Below are positions 8,074-13,681 of a stretch of 34,094 nt of DNA, piece after piece. Each line of letters begins with the position of its first letter. Within the stretch, counting starts at the first letter, position 1. Source of the stretch: Actinomycetota bacterium (GTDB taxonomy: Bacteria; Actinomycetota; Actinomycetes; Actinomycetales; Microbacteriaceae); assembly GCA_030838475.1 (NCBI GenBank), contig JAUZFP010000045.1:1-34094 (forward strand), given 5' to 3'. Under the pieces are notes generated by a model. It worked only from the letters and a program-made list of their open reading frames with translations. It did not search any database and was not told the DNA's origin. The position numbers were made by a program, and so were the translations under genes.

Positions 8074-8156
8074 CGGGTCGAGCCTGTCGAGACCCTCGAG
8101 TTAACCCGCTGGTTGAGTAGCACGACGGCCGCAGGGCGCCGGGCGTATCGAAACCC
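8074..8156. repeat. Dispersed repeat cluster, copy 2
   Basis: 8074-8094 is the 21-bp repeat seen at 2295 with one substitution. It is followed by a second element (about 8106-8156), from CTGGTTGAGTAGC to GTATCGAAACC, with a GC-rich middle. Elements of this type are frequent between genes in Microbacteriaceae, which is the basis for calling it a dispersed family. Confidence 0.65.
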
Positions 8157-8162
8157 TCTCGC

Positions 8163-8372
8163 CTACGGGTAACTGAGTTGCCCAAACTCCAACCCGCACT
8201 CCACGTTCGTGCACTTCCACGCCGGCGACTCGCCCTCGATGATCACGCAGTCGCCGAACTCGATCTCCCCGCGCTCGGCGCGCTGGAATCCGTCGTAGCT
8301 CTGCATCCCATAAACAACGGGTATCGCCCGCGACCCACAGTTCGCGCAGGTGCGGTGCTTGGTGACGGTCAT
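8163..8372 (-). CDS. Small zinc-ribbon-type protein
   Basis: 69 residues with two cysteine pairs: C9-x2-C12 (TCANCGS) and C54-x4-C59 (KCTNVECG), the spacing expected for a four-Cys zinc ribbon. Between them are two short strands, IPVVYGMQ and GDCVIIEG. Function unknown; such proteins are often cytoplasmic RNA- or protein-binding. The ATG at 8372 is preferred because the first Cys knuckle follows at once. An in-frame ATG at 8408 would add 12 residues that look non-coding and would overlap the promoter of the divergent membrane gene. Much longer readings of this frame run antisense to that gene and are rejected. Confidence 0.75.
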   Translation of the reverse strand: MTVTKHRTCANCGSRAIPVVYGMQSYDGFQRAERGEIEFGDCVIIEGESPAWKCTNVECGLEFGQLSYP

Positions 8373-8423
8373 CGTGGCTTCAGGATGCCTGCCGCCGCCG
8401 ACATCCATCGGTGACAATGAAGG

Positions 8424-9497
8424 GTGGCGATTCGGGATGACATCCGTGAGCTGTTCACGCTCGGCGATTCGCCGATGCGCTGGCCGATCGCGCTTTCCGC
8501 GAGCCTGTCGATCGGTATTCCGATCGCCGCGCTCACCCTTCTCGGACATCCGACCTACGGTCTGATCGCCACGACCGGCGGATTCACGGCCCTCTACCTG
8601 TCGAATCGCTCGCGGCGCGAGCGCGCCGTGTTGTTGCCGTTCATCGCCCTGGGGATGGTCGCCGCCTGTGCGGTCGGCGTTGTCGTCGCGTGGTCGGTCG
8701 CGTTGAGCCTGGTCGCGCTGTTCGCGCTCACTGCGGTCGGCTCGATCGTCCTGCTCGGCTTCGGAGCAGGCCCGCCCGGTGGCCTGTTCTTCATGCTCGT
8801 TGCCGGCGCATCCATTCGCCTGGTTGCGCCGCCCGCGCTCGGCGGCGCCGGACTTCACGGCGGCCTCGTGATCGGGCTGGTCGCACTCGGTGCGGGCATT
8901 GCGTATGTGATCGTGCTGGTTCCGTTGCTGTTCCCGACGGTGCGGCGGCGCGACTTCGAGGCGCATCGCGTCCGGGAGCGCTTTCGTTTTGACCTGAGCG
9001 GCGATACCCGCGTGATCGTCATCCGTCTGGTGATCGCGTCGGCCATTGCGGTCGCGGTCTCGTCCCCGCTCGGTGTGCATCGCACGTACTGGGTACTGCT
9101 CACCGTTATCGCGATCCTGCAGAACGGTCGTCTTGTGCGGCTGACCGCGCTGCGCGGCATCCATCGTGTGCTGGGCACGATCGTCGGGCTCGGTCTGTTC
9201 GCGTTGATCCTGTGGTGGAACCCGTCGGGCCTGCCGTTGGCGCTGCTGCTCGCCGTCCTGATGTTCATCGTGCAGCTCGTTGTCATCCGCAACTACGGAC
9301 TCGCGCTCATCTTCATCACGCCGCTGGCTCTCACTATCGCCGCGCAGGGCGATCCCGGCGATATCGGGATCGTGGTCGCCACTCGCGTCGTCGACACCCT
9401 GCTGGGTGCGGCGATCGCTTTGGTCGTGTTGTTCGGCGGGTTGCTGGTGCGGCGGTTCCTGCCGCGCTCGTATGATCGGGTCGAGGGTTCGAGCTAG
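8424..9497 (+). CDS. FUSC-like integral membrane protein
   Basis: 357 residues with a GTG start. Two similar hydrophobic halves, each of about five membrane segments (approx. 24-165 and 203-345), are separated by a charged stretch RRRDFEAHRVRERFRFD. The second half contains HRTYWVLLTVIAILQNGR and RGIHRVLGTIVG, typical of the FUSC / aromatic-acid exporter family, in which a 'YW..lT..iv' segment and an 'R...R..GT..G' motif recur. Members are inner-membrane proteins linked to efflux or resistance; the substrate is unknown. The gene is divergent from the zinc-ribbon gene and overlaps the tail of the next minus-strand gene by 4 bases (CTAG). Confidence 0.8.
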   Translation: MAIRDDIRELFTLGDSPMRWPIALSASLSIGIPIAALTLLGHPTYGLIATTGGFTALYLSNRSRRERAVLLPFIALGMVAACAVGVVVAWSVALSLVALFALTAVGSIVLLGFGAGPPGGLFFMLVAGASIRLVAPPALGGAGLHGGLVIGLVALGAGIAYVIVLVPLLFPTVRRRDFEAHRVRERFRFDLSGDTRVIVIRLVIASAIAVAVSSPLGVHRTYWVLLTVIAILQNGRLVRLTALRGIHRVLGTIVGLGLFALILWWNPSGLPLALLLAVLMFIVQLVVIRNYGLALIFITPLALTIAAQGDPGDIGIVVATRVVDTLLGAAIALVVLFGGLLVRRFLPRSYDRVEGSS

Positions 9498-9649
9498 CCT
9501 CGAGTCTCGGGGGCTTCCTCTTCGACGGCGTGTGCGGGCTCGAGGTCCGCGCGCAGGTGCTTGGCGTCATCCGATTCGACGGTCGGAGCGGGCGCCGGGT
9601 CAGCCTCGTGGATGATGGCTTCGAATTCTTCGTCGGTTCGGCTACTCAT
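9494..9649 (-). CDS. 51-aa acidic protein (paralogue 1)
   Basis: 51 residues, MSSRTDEEFEAIIHEADPAP to the terminal ETRG. It is strongly acidic with no membrane segment. A good Shine-Dalgarno sequence GGGAGG lies 5 nt before the ATG. It is real because a second gene of exactly 51 codons at 13287-13442 shares the pattern MS.R.D.EFE...(x)...DDA+.LR..L and an ETRG/DTRG motif, and both are divergent from a YjbR-like gene with a similar intergenic region. Function unknown. The small size and charge would fit a partner or regulator of the neighbouring YjbR-like protein, but this is inference. Confidence 0.8.
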   Translation of the reverse strand: MSSRTDEEFEAIIHEADPAPAPTVESDDAKHLRADLEPAHAVEEEAPETRG

Positions 9650-9739
9650 GGTGCCTCCCAGGGTTCGCTATTTTTTTAGCTAACGCGGGCGCGTCGATTC
9701 CCGACAAGGCCTTGCGTTTCGTCGCCGAATGAGGGCCGT
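9650..9739. promoter_or_regulatory. Divergent promoter region shared with the second cassette
   Basis: On the minus strand a TTGTCG-like -35 and a TTAGCT -10 (18-bp spacer) lead into an A-rich stretch and the 51-aa gene. The equivalent region at 13443-13530 keeps GCGTTAGCT, a CCTTG..GGG segment as -35 and a TTTCGT(C/T)TCGCC-like stretch. The conserved intergenic layout indicates duplication of the whole divergent unit. Confidence 0.5.
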
Positions 9740-9745
9740 TAGGGT
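9740..9745 (+). promoter_or_regulatory. -10 box TAGGGT for the YjbR-like gene
   Basis: TAGGGT, 7 nt (AGGTTTC), then GTG at 9753, the leaderless spacing seen elsewhere in this window. It supports the GTG over the upstream in-frame ATG at 9729, which lies before the promoter box. Confidence 0.6.
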
Positions 9746-9752
9746 AGGTTTC

Positions 9753-10106
9753 GTGACCCCAGCCGACCTCAAGGACTTCTGCCTCTCGCTGGAGCAGGCG
9801 ATCGAGACGTTCCCGTTCGATGAGGAGACGTCCGTTTTCAAGACGAGTGGTAACAACAAGGTTTTCGCTCTGACCGCCCTGGCGACTTCACCGCTGACGG
9901 TTGCTCTCAAGGTCGACCCGGAGGACAGCGTCGCTCTTCGCGCTGAGTTCCCGCAGATCACGCCCGGCTATCACCTGAACAAGAAGCACTGGATCACGAT
10001 CCTGATCGATGGTGCTGTTCCGGATGACCTGATCGAGAACCTGCTCCGCGGTTCCCACGACCTAGTCCGCCCCAAGCGCCCGCCCCGTCCTAAGTCGGTC
10101 GTCTAG
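9753..10106 (+). CDS. MmcQ/YjbR-like protein
   Basis: 117 residues with a GTG start, beginning VTPADLKDFCLSLEQAIETF. The pattern matches the MmcQ/YjbR fold (helical start FCLSL...E.FPF, then FKTSGNNKVFALTAL, a KVDPED-type strand, ITPGYHLNKKHWITILIDG and a basic tail). Structures of this family have a double-wing DNA-binding-like shape, but the biochemical role is unsettled. The PGYHLNKKHW motif is the family's signature. The gene is divergent from the 51-aa acidic gene. A truncated relative with the same N-terminus lies at 13550, beside the second acidic gene. Confidence 0.88.
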   Translation: MTPADLKDFCLSLEQAIETFPFDEETSVFKTSGNNKVFALTALATSPLTVALKVDPEDSVALRAEFPQITPGYHLNKKHWITILIDGAVPDDLIENLLRGSHDLVRPKRPPRPKSVV

Positions 10107-10121
10107 CCCTCGAGGCCCCTC

Positions 10122-10177
10122 GGGTCGAGATCTAACCTCCGGTCGAGATCTAACCTCGGGTCGAGCTTGTCGAGACC
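10122..10177. repeat. Dispersed repeat cluster, copy 3
   Basis: Two tandem copies of an 18-bp unit containing GGTCGAGATCTAACCTC (10123-10139 and 10141-10157) run into the 21-bp dispersed repeat at 10157-10177. This fills most of the gap between the convergent YjbR-like and 79-aa genes. Confidence 0.7.
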
Positions 10178-10185
10178 CCCGCGCC

Positions 10186-10425
10186 TTAACTAACGTCCTC
10201 CCCACCCTCAAGGTACGGCCCATCACTCTCAGTGATGTCGACCCCGTCTTCGCCAATCCCTTCTGCCGCCCCTGCGTCGCGGTAGCCCTCCCGCAGCAGG
10301 TCGTCATGCTCCTGCTTGTGTTCCGGCGTCTCGACCTGCGGTGTGCGCACCGCTTCGACTTCGTTGCCTTGGACTGATTCCATCTCGTCGTCGCCGGTTC
10401 CGGCAAGGTGTCGTGCGTGTCCCAT
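10186..10425 (-). CDS. 79-aa acidic hypothetical protein
   Basis: 79 residues, rich in Glu, Asp and Gly (MGHARHLAGTGDDEMESVQG to the end YLEGGEDVS), predicted soluble and probably poorly structured. A strong Shine-Dalgarno sequence AAGGAG stands 7 nt before the ATG, the main reason to accept it as a gene. No family recognised. The segment EHDDLLREGYRDAG is the only part likely to form a helix. Confidence 0.65.
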   Translation of the reverse strand: MGHARHLAGTGDDEMESVQGNEVEAVRTPQVETPEHKQEHDDLLREGYRDAGAAEGIGEDGVDITESDGPYLEGGEDVS

Positions 10426-10584
10426 GGTGTGTCTCCTTCGGTGTGGCTTCTTCCACCCAACGCCACATGCCCGGACCGATCAACCCCTTCCGTCGGAGTG
10501 TCGCTTATGCGCGGAGTTCGTCGGCGGTGCTCGCCGTTGCGGCTACTGCCGCCTCCGGTTGGGCATATTCGATCTCAGTCGCAT

Positions 10585-10842
10585 CTAGCGACGCCGGGCG
10601 CTTCCTCGCGTGATCAACATCAGTGTCAGGATGCTCGCCACGATCGTCAGCCCTGCGAACCCCAGCCATCCGAGCGTTACAAACGGTGAGAAACCGTTGA
10701 CCACGATGCACATAGCGCTCCGGCCATCCACGCACCCAGCAGCGTTCGCGGCATCCGCGATCAGGCACACCAGCACGATGAGGTCGAGGGCCCAAAGTTT
10801 CGCCAATTCCGAGGAAGCACCATCGCTCCCGCGGCTAGACAT
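10585..10842 (-). CDS. Small two-span membrane protein
   Basis: 85 residues starting MSSRGSDGASSELAKLWALD. Two hydrophobic segments (approx. 18-36, ALDLIVLVCLIADAANAAG, and 50-75, PFVTLGWLGFAGLTIVASIL) flank a short loop with two cysteines (GCVDGRSAMC) that could form an external disulphide. The basic tail RGSARRR would lie inside. The start overlaps the stop of the preceding gene by 8 bases, so it is probably translated by coupling. Function unknown. Confidence 0.65.
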   Translation of the reverse strand: MSSRGSDGASSELAKLWALDLIVLVCLIADAANAAGCVDGRSAMCIVVNGFSPFVTLGWLGFAGLTIVASILTLMLITRGSARRR

Positions 10843-11284
10843 TGGCGGTGACCTCAACCGTTTCACGACGGAACAGAGGAGTGATCGTTGCGCCGAATCC
10901 GGCAGCTGCGAGGAGCAAGATCAGGAGCAGTGCCGGCCCCCGACTGTCAATGGCCTCGGCGGATTTTGACACGAGTGAGGCGAGTTGGTCATCCTGCTTG
11001 GCAATCACGGCGAGGTATTCGTTTGCTGTCCAACCGTTCGCGACCTGTTGCTGTGGGGCTGTTGACGCCTGATCCTGATTCGCCTTGTCGTCAGCCGTGG
11101 CTGCGGCGATCGATGTAGAAAAGCTCGGCGCGCTGGCGTGATGCGAACTCGGCGTGAGCGCGATCCACACGACGATTGCGGCGATCACGGCTACGAGTGC
11201 TATCCCCGCCCGAACTAGGCCGAGGGTTGAAAATACGATTCGAGTGCCAGGCGAGATGGTTGCGGCATTAGCTGTGTCAGTCAT
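10835..11284 (-). CDS. Membrane protein with two spans and an extracytoplasmic domain
   Basis: 149 residues. A first membrane span (approx. 25-44, AGIALVAVIAAIVVWIAL) is followed by about 65 polar residues rich in Ala, Asp and Gln (KANQDQASTAPQQQVANGW, then NEYLAVIAKQDDQLASLV), a second span (approx. 115-133, GPALLLILLLAAAGFGATI) and a short tail. The topology suggests a small extracytoplasmic loop domain. It forms an operon with the following 85-aa gene (8-base overlap). A -10 box TAGCCT lies 6 nt before the ATG. No family recognised. Confidence 0.7.
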   Translation of the reverse strand: MTDTANAATISPGTRIVFSTLGLVRAGIALVAVIAAIVVWIALTPSSHHASAPSFSTSIAAATADDKANQDQASTAPQQQVANGWTANEYLAVIAKQDDQLASLVSKSAEAIDSRGPALLLILLLAAAGFGATITPLFRRETVEVTANV

Positions 11285-11290
11285 GGCCAG

Positions 11291-11296
11291 AGGCTA
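11291..11296 (-). promoter_or_regulatory. -10 box TAGCCT for the membrane gene pair
   Basis: On the minus strand TAGCCT, 6 nt (CTGGCC), then ATG at 11284. Leaderless spacing with no Shine-Dalgarno sequence. Confidence 0.55.
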
Positions 11297-11453
11297 GCGG
11301 CATCGACGGACACCGAGACATTCCCCATTCGGGGCCGGGTTTTTGGTTGTGTGAACACGTACTCGGAGTGCCCGGATGGGGGCGTCGGTCGAGTCTGGCG
11401 GGTACCAGGATACTTTGGTACTCTTCACGCAGGCAAACCGATTGGACATCCCC

Positions 11454-11714
11454 GTGGCTTCAGTGAGCCCAATTAAAGTCGATGCGGCAACGGATCGAAT
11501 GATCGCAGATGCAGCGCACTTTCTTGGCCGTACCAAAAAGGACATCGTTGATGTCGCGGTTCGCGATTATGTCGATGCGCACCGCGCAGAGATCAACGAG
11601 TCGATCCGAGGGTCGTTGGCGCGCCTTGACGGCACGCGCGCATCGATTGTCGGTGAGATCACCGGCCTTAGCCGCGGCGAGCTCGACGACCTGGGTGGAG
11701 TGCCCGAAGACTGA
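11454..11714 (+). CDS. Ribbon-helix-helix-type small protein (antitoxin-like)
   Basis: 86 residues from a GTG start. After SPIKVDAATDRMIADAAHFL comes a helix with GRTKKDIVDVAVRDYV, a strand-helix-helix pattern like the CopG/Arc (RHH) DNA-binding fold. The rest (AEINESIRGSLARLDG, then LSRGELDDLGGVPED) is an acidic helical tail such as antitoxins use to bind a toxin. Two overlapping -10-like boxes, TACTTT (11411-11416) and TACTCT (11419-11424), lie upstream, so the longer in-frame start at 11376 is unlikely. GTG at 11463 is an alternative start. It precedes an unknown 259-aa gene by 27 bases. The RHH call is inference from pattern. Confidence 0.65.
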   Translation: MASVSPIKVDAATDRMIADAAHFLGRTKKDIVDVAVRDYVDAHRAEINESIRGSLARLDGTRASIVGEITGLSRGELDDLGGVPED

Positions 11715-11741
11715 CGGTAGTTCGATGTAACGTCAGCTTCA

Positions 11742-12521
11742 ATGAGCACAGTGGAGCCGGTTCGACCAACGAAGAATTGCCTGGACGCGATCGGCGTGCT
11801 CGCACCGAGTCTTGGCGTGCGACTTAGCGACATTGAGCATCCACTTGTGATGCGGGCTCAACAGGTGCCGCAACAGGTTGCGTCCAAGTCGGCGGAACGC
11901 ATCCGATCTCTCACGGATAGGGTCTGGTTGAAGGTCAAGACTTCAACCTGGCGCGGTGCAGTCGGCGACCTGGAGAACGAGATTTCGGCCGAGATCCAGC
12001 AGTTCGCGCAGCATTGGTGGTTGTGCGCGGGTGGGGTTCGCCACGAAGACTCACCGCAGTCGGACTTCTACTCTCAGCTGGACGATCATGCGCACGCGAA
12101 AGGCGCGAATTCATGCTCGACCGACTTCATGCTCCCGGGCGTTTGGGATAATCGCAGGCTAGTAGCCGAGGCGGCCGTCAACGCCCAGAAGGCTCTCTCC
12201 GGATTGGTGGTGACTGCCGCCGCGCAGTCACTAATGCACTCGGATATTCGTGGCTTCACGATCGGTGATCGTGATGTGCGGGTCCGGATCAAAGTGCACG
12301 AAGACGGCCAGGCGTACATCGCGCTCAGCGCGACGGGTTCGATCGATCACTCCTTTTTCGTCACCCTGATGAGTGCTATTCCCGGTCTCGCGACAGACGA
12401 CTGGATGGCGGAACCAGATGGAAGCCTCGAAATCGAACCCGAGCCGGGTGAGATTATCTGGTCGACGATGCTGCCCGCTGGTGTCCAGTCGATGCTGGCC
12501 GAGCAAGCGACACTCGACTGA
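11742..12521 (+). CDS. Unknown 259-aa protein downstream of the RHH gene
   Basis: 259 residues, soluble, of unrecognised family. Visible features are DRVWLKVKTSTWRGAVGDL (approx. 60-80), QHWWLCAGGVRHEDSPQSDFYSQL (approx. 90-113), an alanine-rich helix VAEAAVNAQKALSGLVVTAAAQ, a strand-rich DRDVRVRIKVHEDGQAYIALSA, and an acidic end EPDGSLEIEPEPGEIIW. A TAACGT box 8 nt before the ATG could give it its own near-leaderless transcript. The order (small RHH protein, then larger protein) is that of a toxin-antitoxin pair, but size and sequence match no toxin I know, so the role is open. Confidence 0.75.
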   Translation: MSTVEPVRPTKNCLDAIGVLAPSLGVRLSDIEHPLVMRAQQVPQQVASKSAERIRSLTDRVWLKVKTSTWRGAVGDLENEISAEIQQFAQHWWLCAGGVRHEDSPQSDFYSQLDDHAHAKGANSCSTDFMLPGVWDNRRLVAEAAVNAQKALSGLVVTAAAQSLMHSDIRGFTIGDRDVRVRIKVHEDGQAYIALSATGSIDHSFFVTLMSAIPGLATDDWMAEPDGSLEIEPEPGEIIWSTMLPAGVQSMLAEQATLD

Positions 12522-12576
12522 TTGACGGCAAGATTCCCACGCCCTGGTGCCTGGCGGAGATTGTTGTCTGACCGAG

Positions 12577-13203
12577 CTAGTCGAGACCTATCTGGCTGAG
12601 TAGCGCTTCGAGCGAAACTTCGATCGCGATGGTGAGGCCTCTCGCGATCTCATCGATCTCGAGCGACGGGTTGCCACTGCCAGCCGCCAACTCGGGGGAG
12701 CACGGCACGTGGATGAACCCAGCCATCACATCTGTGCCTTCGACCGCCCGCATCGTCGAGTACATGAGCGCGTTGCAGACATAGGTGCCGGCGGTGTCCG
12801 AAACCTGGCTCGGGATGCCCGCCTCTCGTATCCGCGCGGCGATGGCTTTCACCGGCAGCCCGCTGAAATACGCGGCGGGCCCGGTCGCGTCGTTGGCGCG
12901 GCTGTCGGGCTGGTCGCCGGCGTTGTCGGGAATGCGGGCGTCCTCGAGGTTCATAGCGACGCGCTCCGGAGTGATCGCGGCGCGCCCGTCGGCCAGCCCG
13001 ACACCGATCACGAGGTCGGGCTTGTGGTGTTCGATCAGCTCGCGCATCGAAGCGGATGCCCCGACAAAGGTCACCGGCAGCAGTTCGATGACGAGCTCGG
13101 CGTCACCGGACCAGGTCTCGGCAACCCGCTCGACGGCATCCCACGAGGAGTTGCTCGCGGCGCCCGCGAACGGCTCGAAGCCCGTGAGCAGAACCGTGGT
13201 CAT
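12577..13203 (-). CDS. pcp: Pyroglutamyl-peptidase I
   Basis: 208 residues, the normal length for this C15 cysteine peptidase, which removes N-terminal pyroglutamate from peptides in the cytoplasm. The N-terminus LLTGFEPFAGAASNSSW is diagnostic. The catalytic triad is visible as Glu80 (in TPERVAMN), Cys143 (GTYVCN) and His165 (GFIHVP). A -10 box TAGGCT lies 6 nt before the ATG, so it can be expressed as a leaderless mRNA. Just upstream, 9 nt away, is a gutted glutaredoxin gene; the reverse situation (intact glutaredoxin, gutted pcp) exists at 14936-15315. Confidence 0.93.
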   Translation of the reverse strand: MTTVLLTGFEPFAGAASNSSWDAVERVAETWSGDAELVIELLPVTFVGASASMRELIEHHKPDLVIGVGLADGRAAITPERVAMNLEDARIPDNAGDQPDSRANDATGPAAYFSGLPVKAIAARIREAGIPSQVSDTAGTYVCNALMYSTMRAVEGTDVMAGFIHVPCSPELAAGSGNPSLEIDEIARGLTIAIEVSLEALLSQIGLD

Positions 13204-13209
13204 GCGGCC

Positions 13210-13215
13210 AGCCTA
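13210..13215 (-). promoter_or_regulatory. -10 box TAGGCT for pcp
   Basis: On the minus strand TAGGCT, 6 nt (GGCCGC), then the ATG at 13203. The TAG of the box is at the same time the stop codon of the degraded glutaredoxin copy. In the second copy this region reads CTAGGCAGGCTGC before ATT. Confidence 0.55.
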
Positions 13216-13270
13216 AGCCGCCTGAAGTGCTGCACCAGTCGGCGCCCCACAGGGTGATCGAATCGCTCAC
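13213..13270 (-). pseudogene. Remnant of a glutaredoxin gene (internal deletion)
   Basis: Read on the minus strand from GTG at 13270 it gives SDSITLWGADWCS, matching SKSIITMYGADWCS of the intact glutaredoxin at 15061-15315. It then jumps to CTTCAGGCGGCTTAG, the counterpart of the intact gene's last codons (LQAA-stop). About 66 codons between residue 14 and residue ~80 are gone, including the second active-site Cys, and the frame is shifted by one base at the join. The distance from its stop to the pcp start is 9 nt, the same as from the intact glutaredoxin to the pcp remnant. Confidence 0.85.
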
Positions 13271-13286
13271 GGCGGATTCAACCAGC

Positions 13287-13442
13287 CTACGTCGCAGGTA
13301 ATTCTCCCCGTGTGTCCGGTTCGCTGGCTGCATCGAGTTGCTCGCGAAGCTGTCTTGCGTCATCCGGATCGAGCAAATTGATTGGGGTCGTGTCGCCTTC
13401 ACGAACGCTCGATTCGAACTCGTCATCGCTCTGTCGGCTCAT
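13287..13442 (-). CDS. 51-aa acidic protein (paralogue 2)
   Basis: 51 residues, MSRQSDDEFESSVREGDTTP to the end RGELPAT, exactly the length of the protein at 9494-9649. Shared positions include MS.(R)..(D)(D/E)EFE, DDA(R/K)(Q/H)LR..L and (D/E)TRG. The Shine-Dalgarno sequence AAAGGAG is 7 nt before the ATG. Downstream on the same strand come the glutaredoxin remnant and pcp. Divergently upstream is the broken YjbR-like gene behind a G14 tract. Function unknown. Conservation of both copies while the adjacent YjbR gene decayed suggests that it has a role of its own. Confidence 0.8.
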   Translation of the reverse strand: MSRQSDDEFESSVREGDTTPINLLDPDDARQLREQLDAASEPDTRGELPAT

Positions 13443-13534
13443 AAGGCTCTCCTTTCATCCGCTTCTTTCAGCTAACGCTCGTGCGACCGGCCCCGCAAGG
13501 GGTTTCGTTTCGCCATCGGATGCGCGTCGATATA

Positions 13535-13548
13535 GGGGGGGGGGGGGG
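13535..13548 (+). repeat. Homopolymer of 14 G
   Basis: Fourteen consecutive G between TATA and C-ATG, directly in front of the broken YjbR-like frame. It lies where the ribosome site or -10-to-start spacer would be. Such tracts slip during replication and are also error-prone in sequencing, so the exact length is uncertain. Confidence 0.9.
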
Positions 13549-13549
13549 C

Positions 13550-13633
13550 ATGACCTCGGTCGAGTTGCGGAACTTCTGTCTCTCGCTGGAGCGGGCGTTC
13601 GAGTCCTCCACGTTGGGCGAGGCCAGCCAGTAG
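13550..13633 (+). pseudogene. Truncated YjbR-like gene
   Basis: 27 residues, MTSVELRNFCLSLERAFESS then TLGEASQ and a stop. The first 18 positions match the N-terminus of the full gene at 9753 (TPADLKDFCLSLEQAIET). The signature PGYHLNKKHW region and the rest (~90 residues) are missing. Downstream sequence in another frame gives VVFEGVDSRRVK, possibly a last scrap. The gene is divergent from the second 51-aa acidic gene, as the intact one is from the first. Almost certainly non-functional. Confidence 0.8.
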
Positions 13634-13681
13634 TCTTCGAGGGCGTCGACTCGCGGCGCGTGAAGCTTTCACGGAGTATTC

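Noticed and set aside
8163-9164. A 333-codon open frame on the minus strand extending the zinc-ribbon gene
   Set aside because: All but the last ~70 codons run antisense to the FUSC-like gene and give a low-complexity Arg/Asp/Gln-rich sequence typical of shadow frames in high-GC DNA.
10122-10177. Tandem repeats as a CRISPR array
   Set aside because: Only two adjacent 18-bp units without unique spacers; they belong to the dispersed intergenic repeat family.
10468-10613. A 48-aa hydrophobic plus-strand frame (MPGPINPFRR...)
   Set aside because: It runs antisense into the 85-aa membrane gene and has no ribosome site or promoter box.
11323-11346. CCCC-ATTC-GGGG followed by TTTTT as a terminator
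   Set aside because: The stem is only 4 bp and no plus-strand gene ends nearby; it fits better as a binding site or chance.
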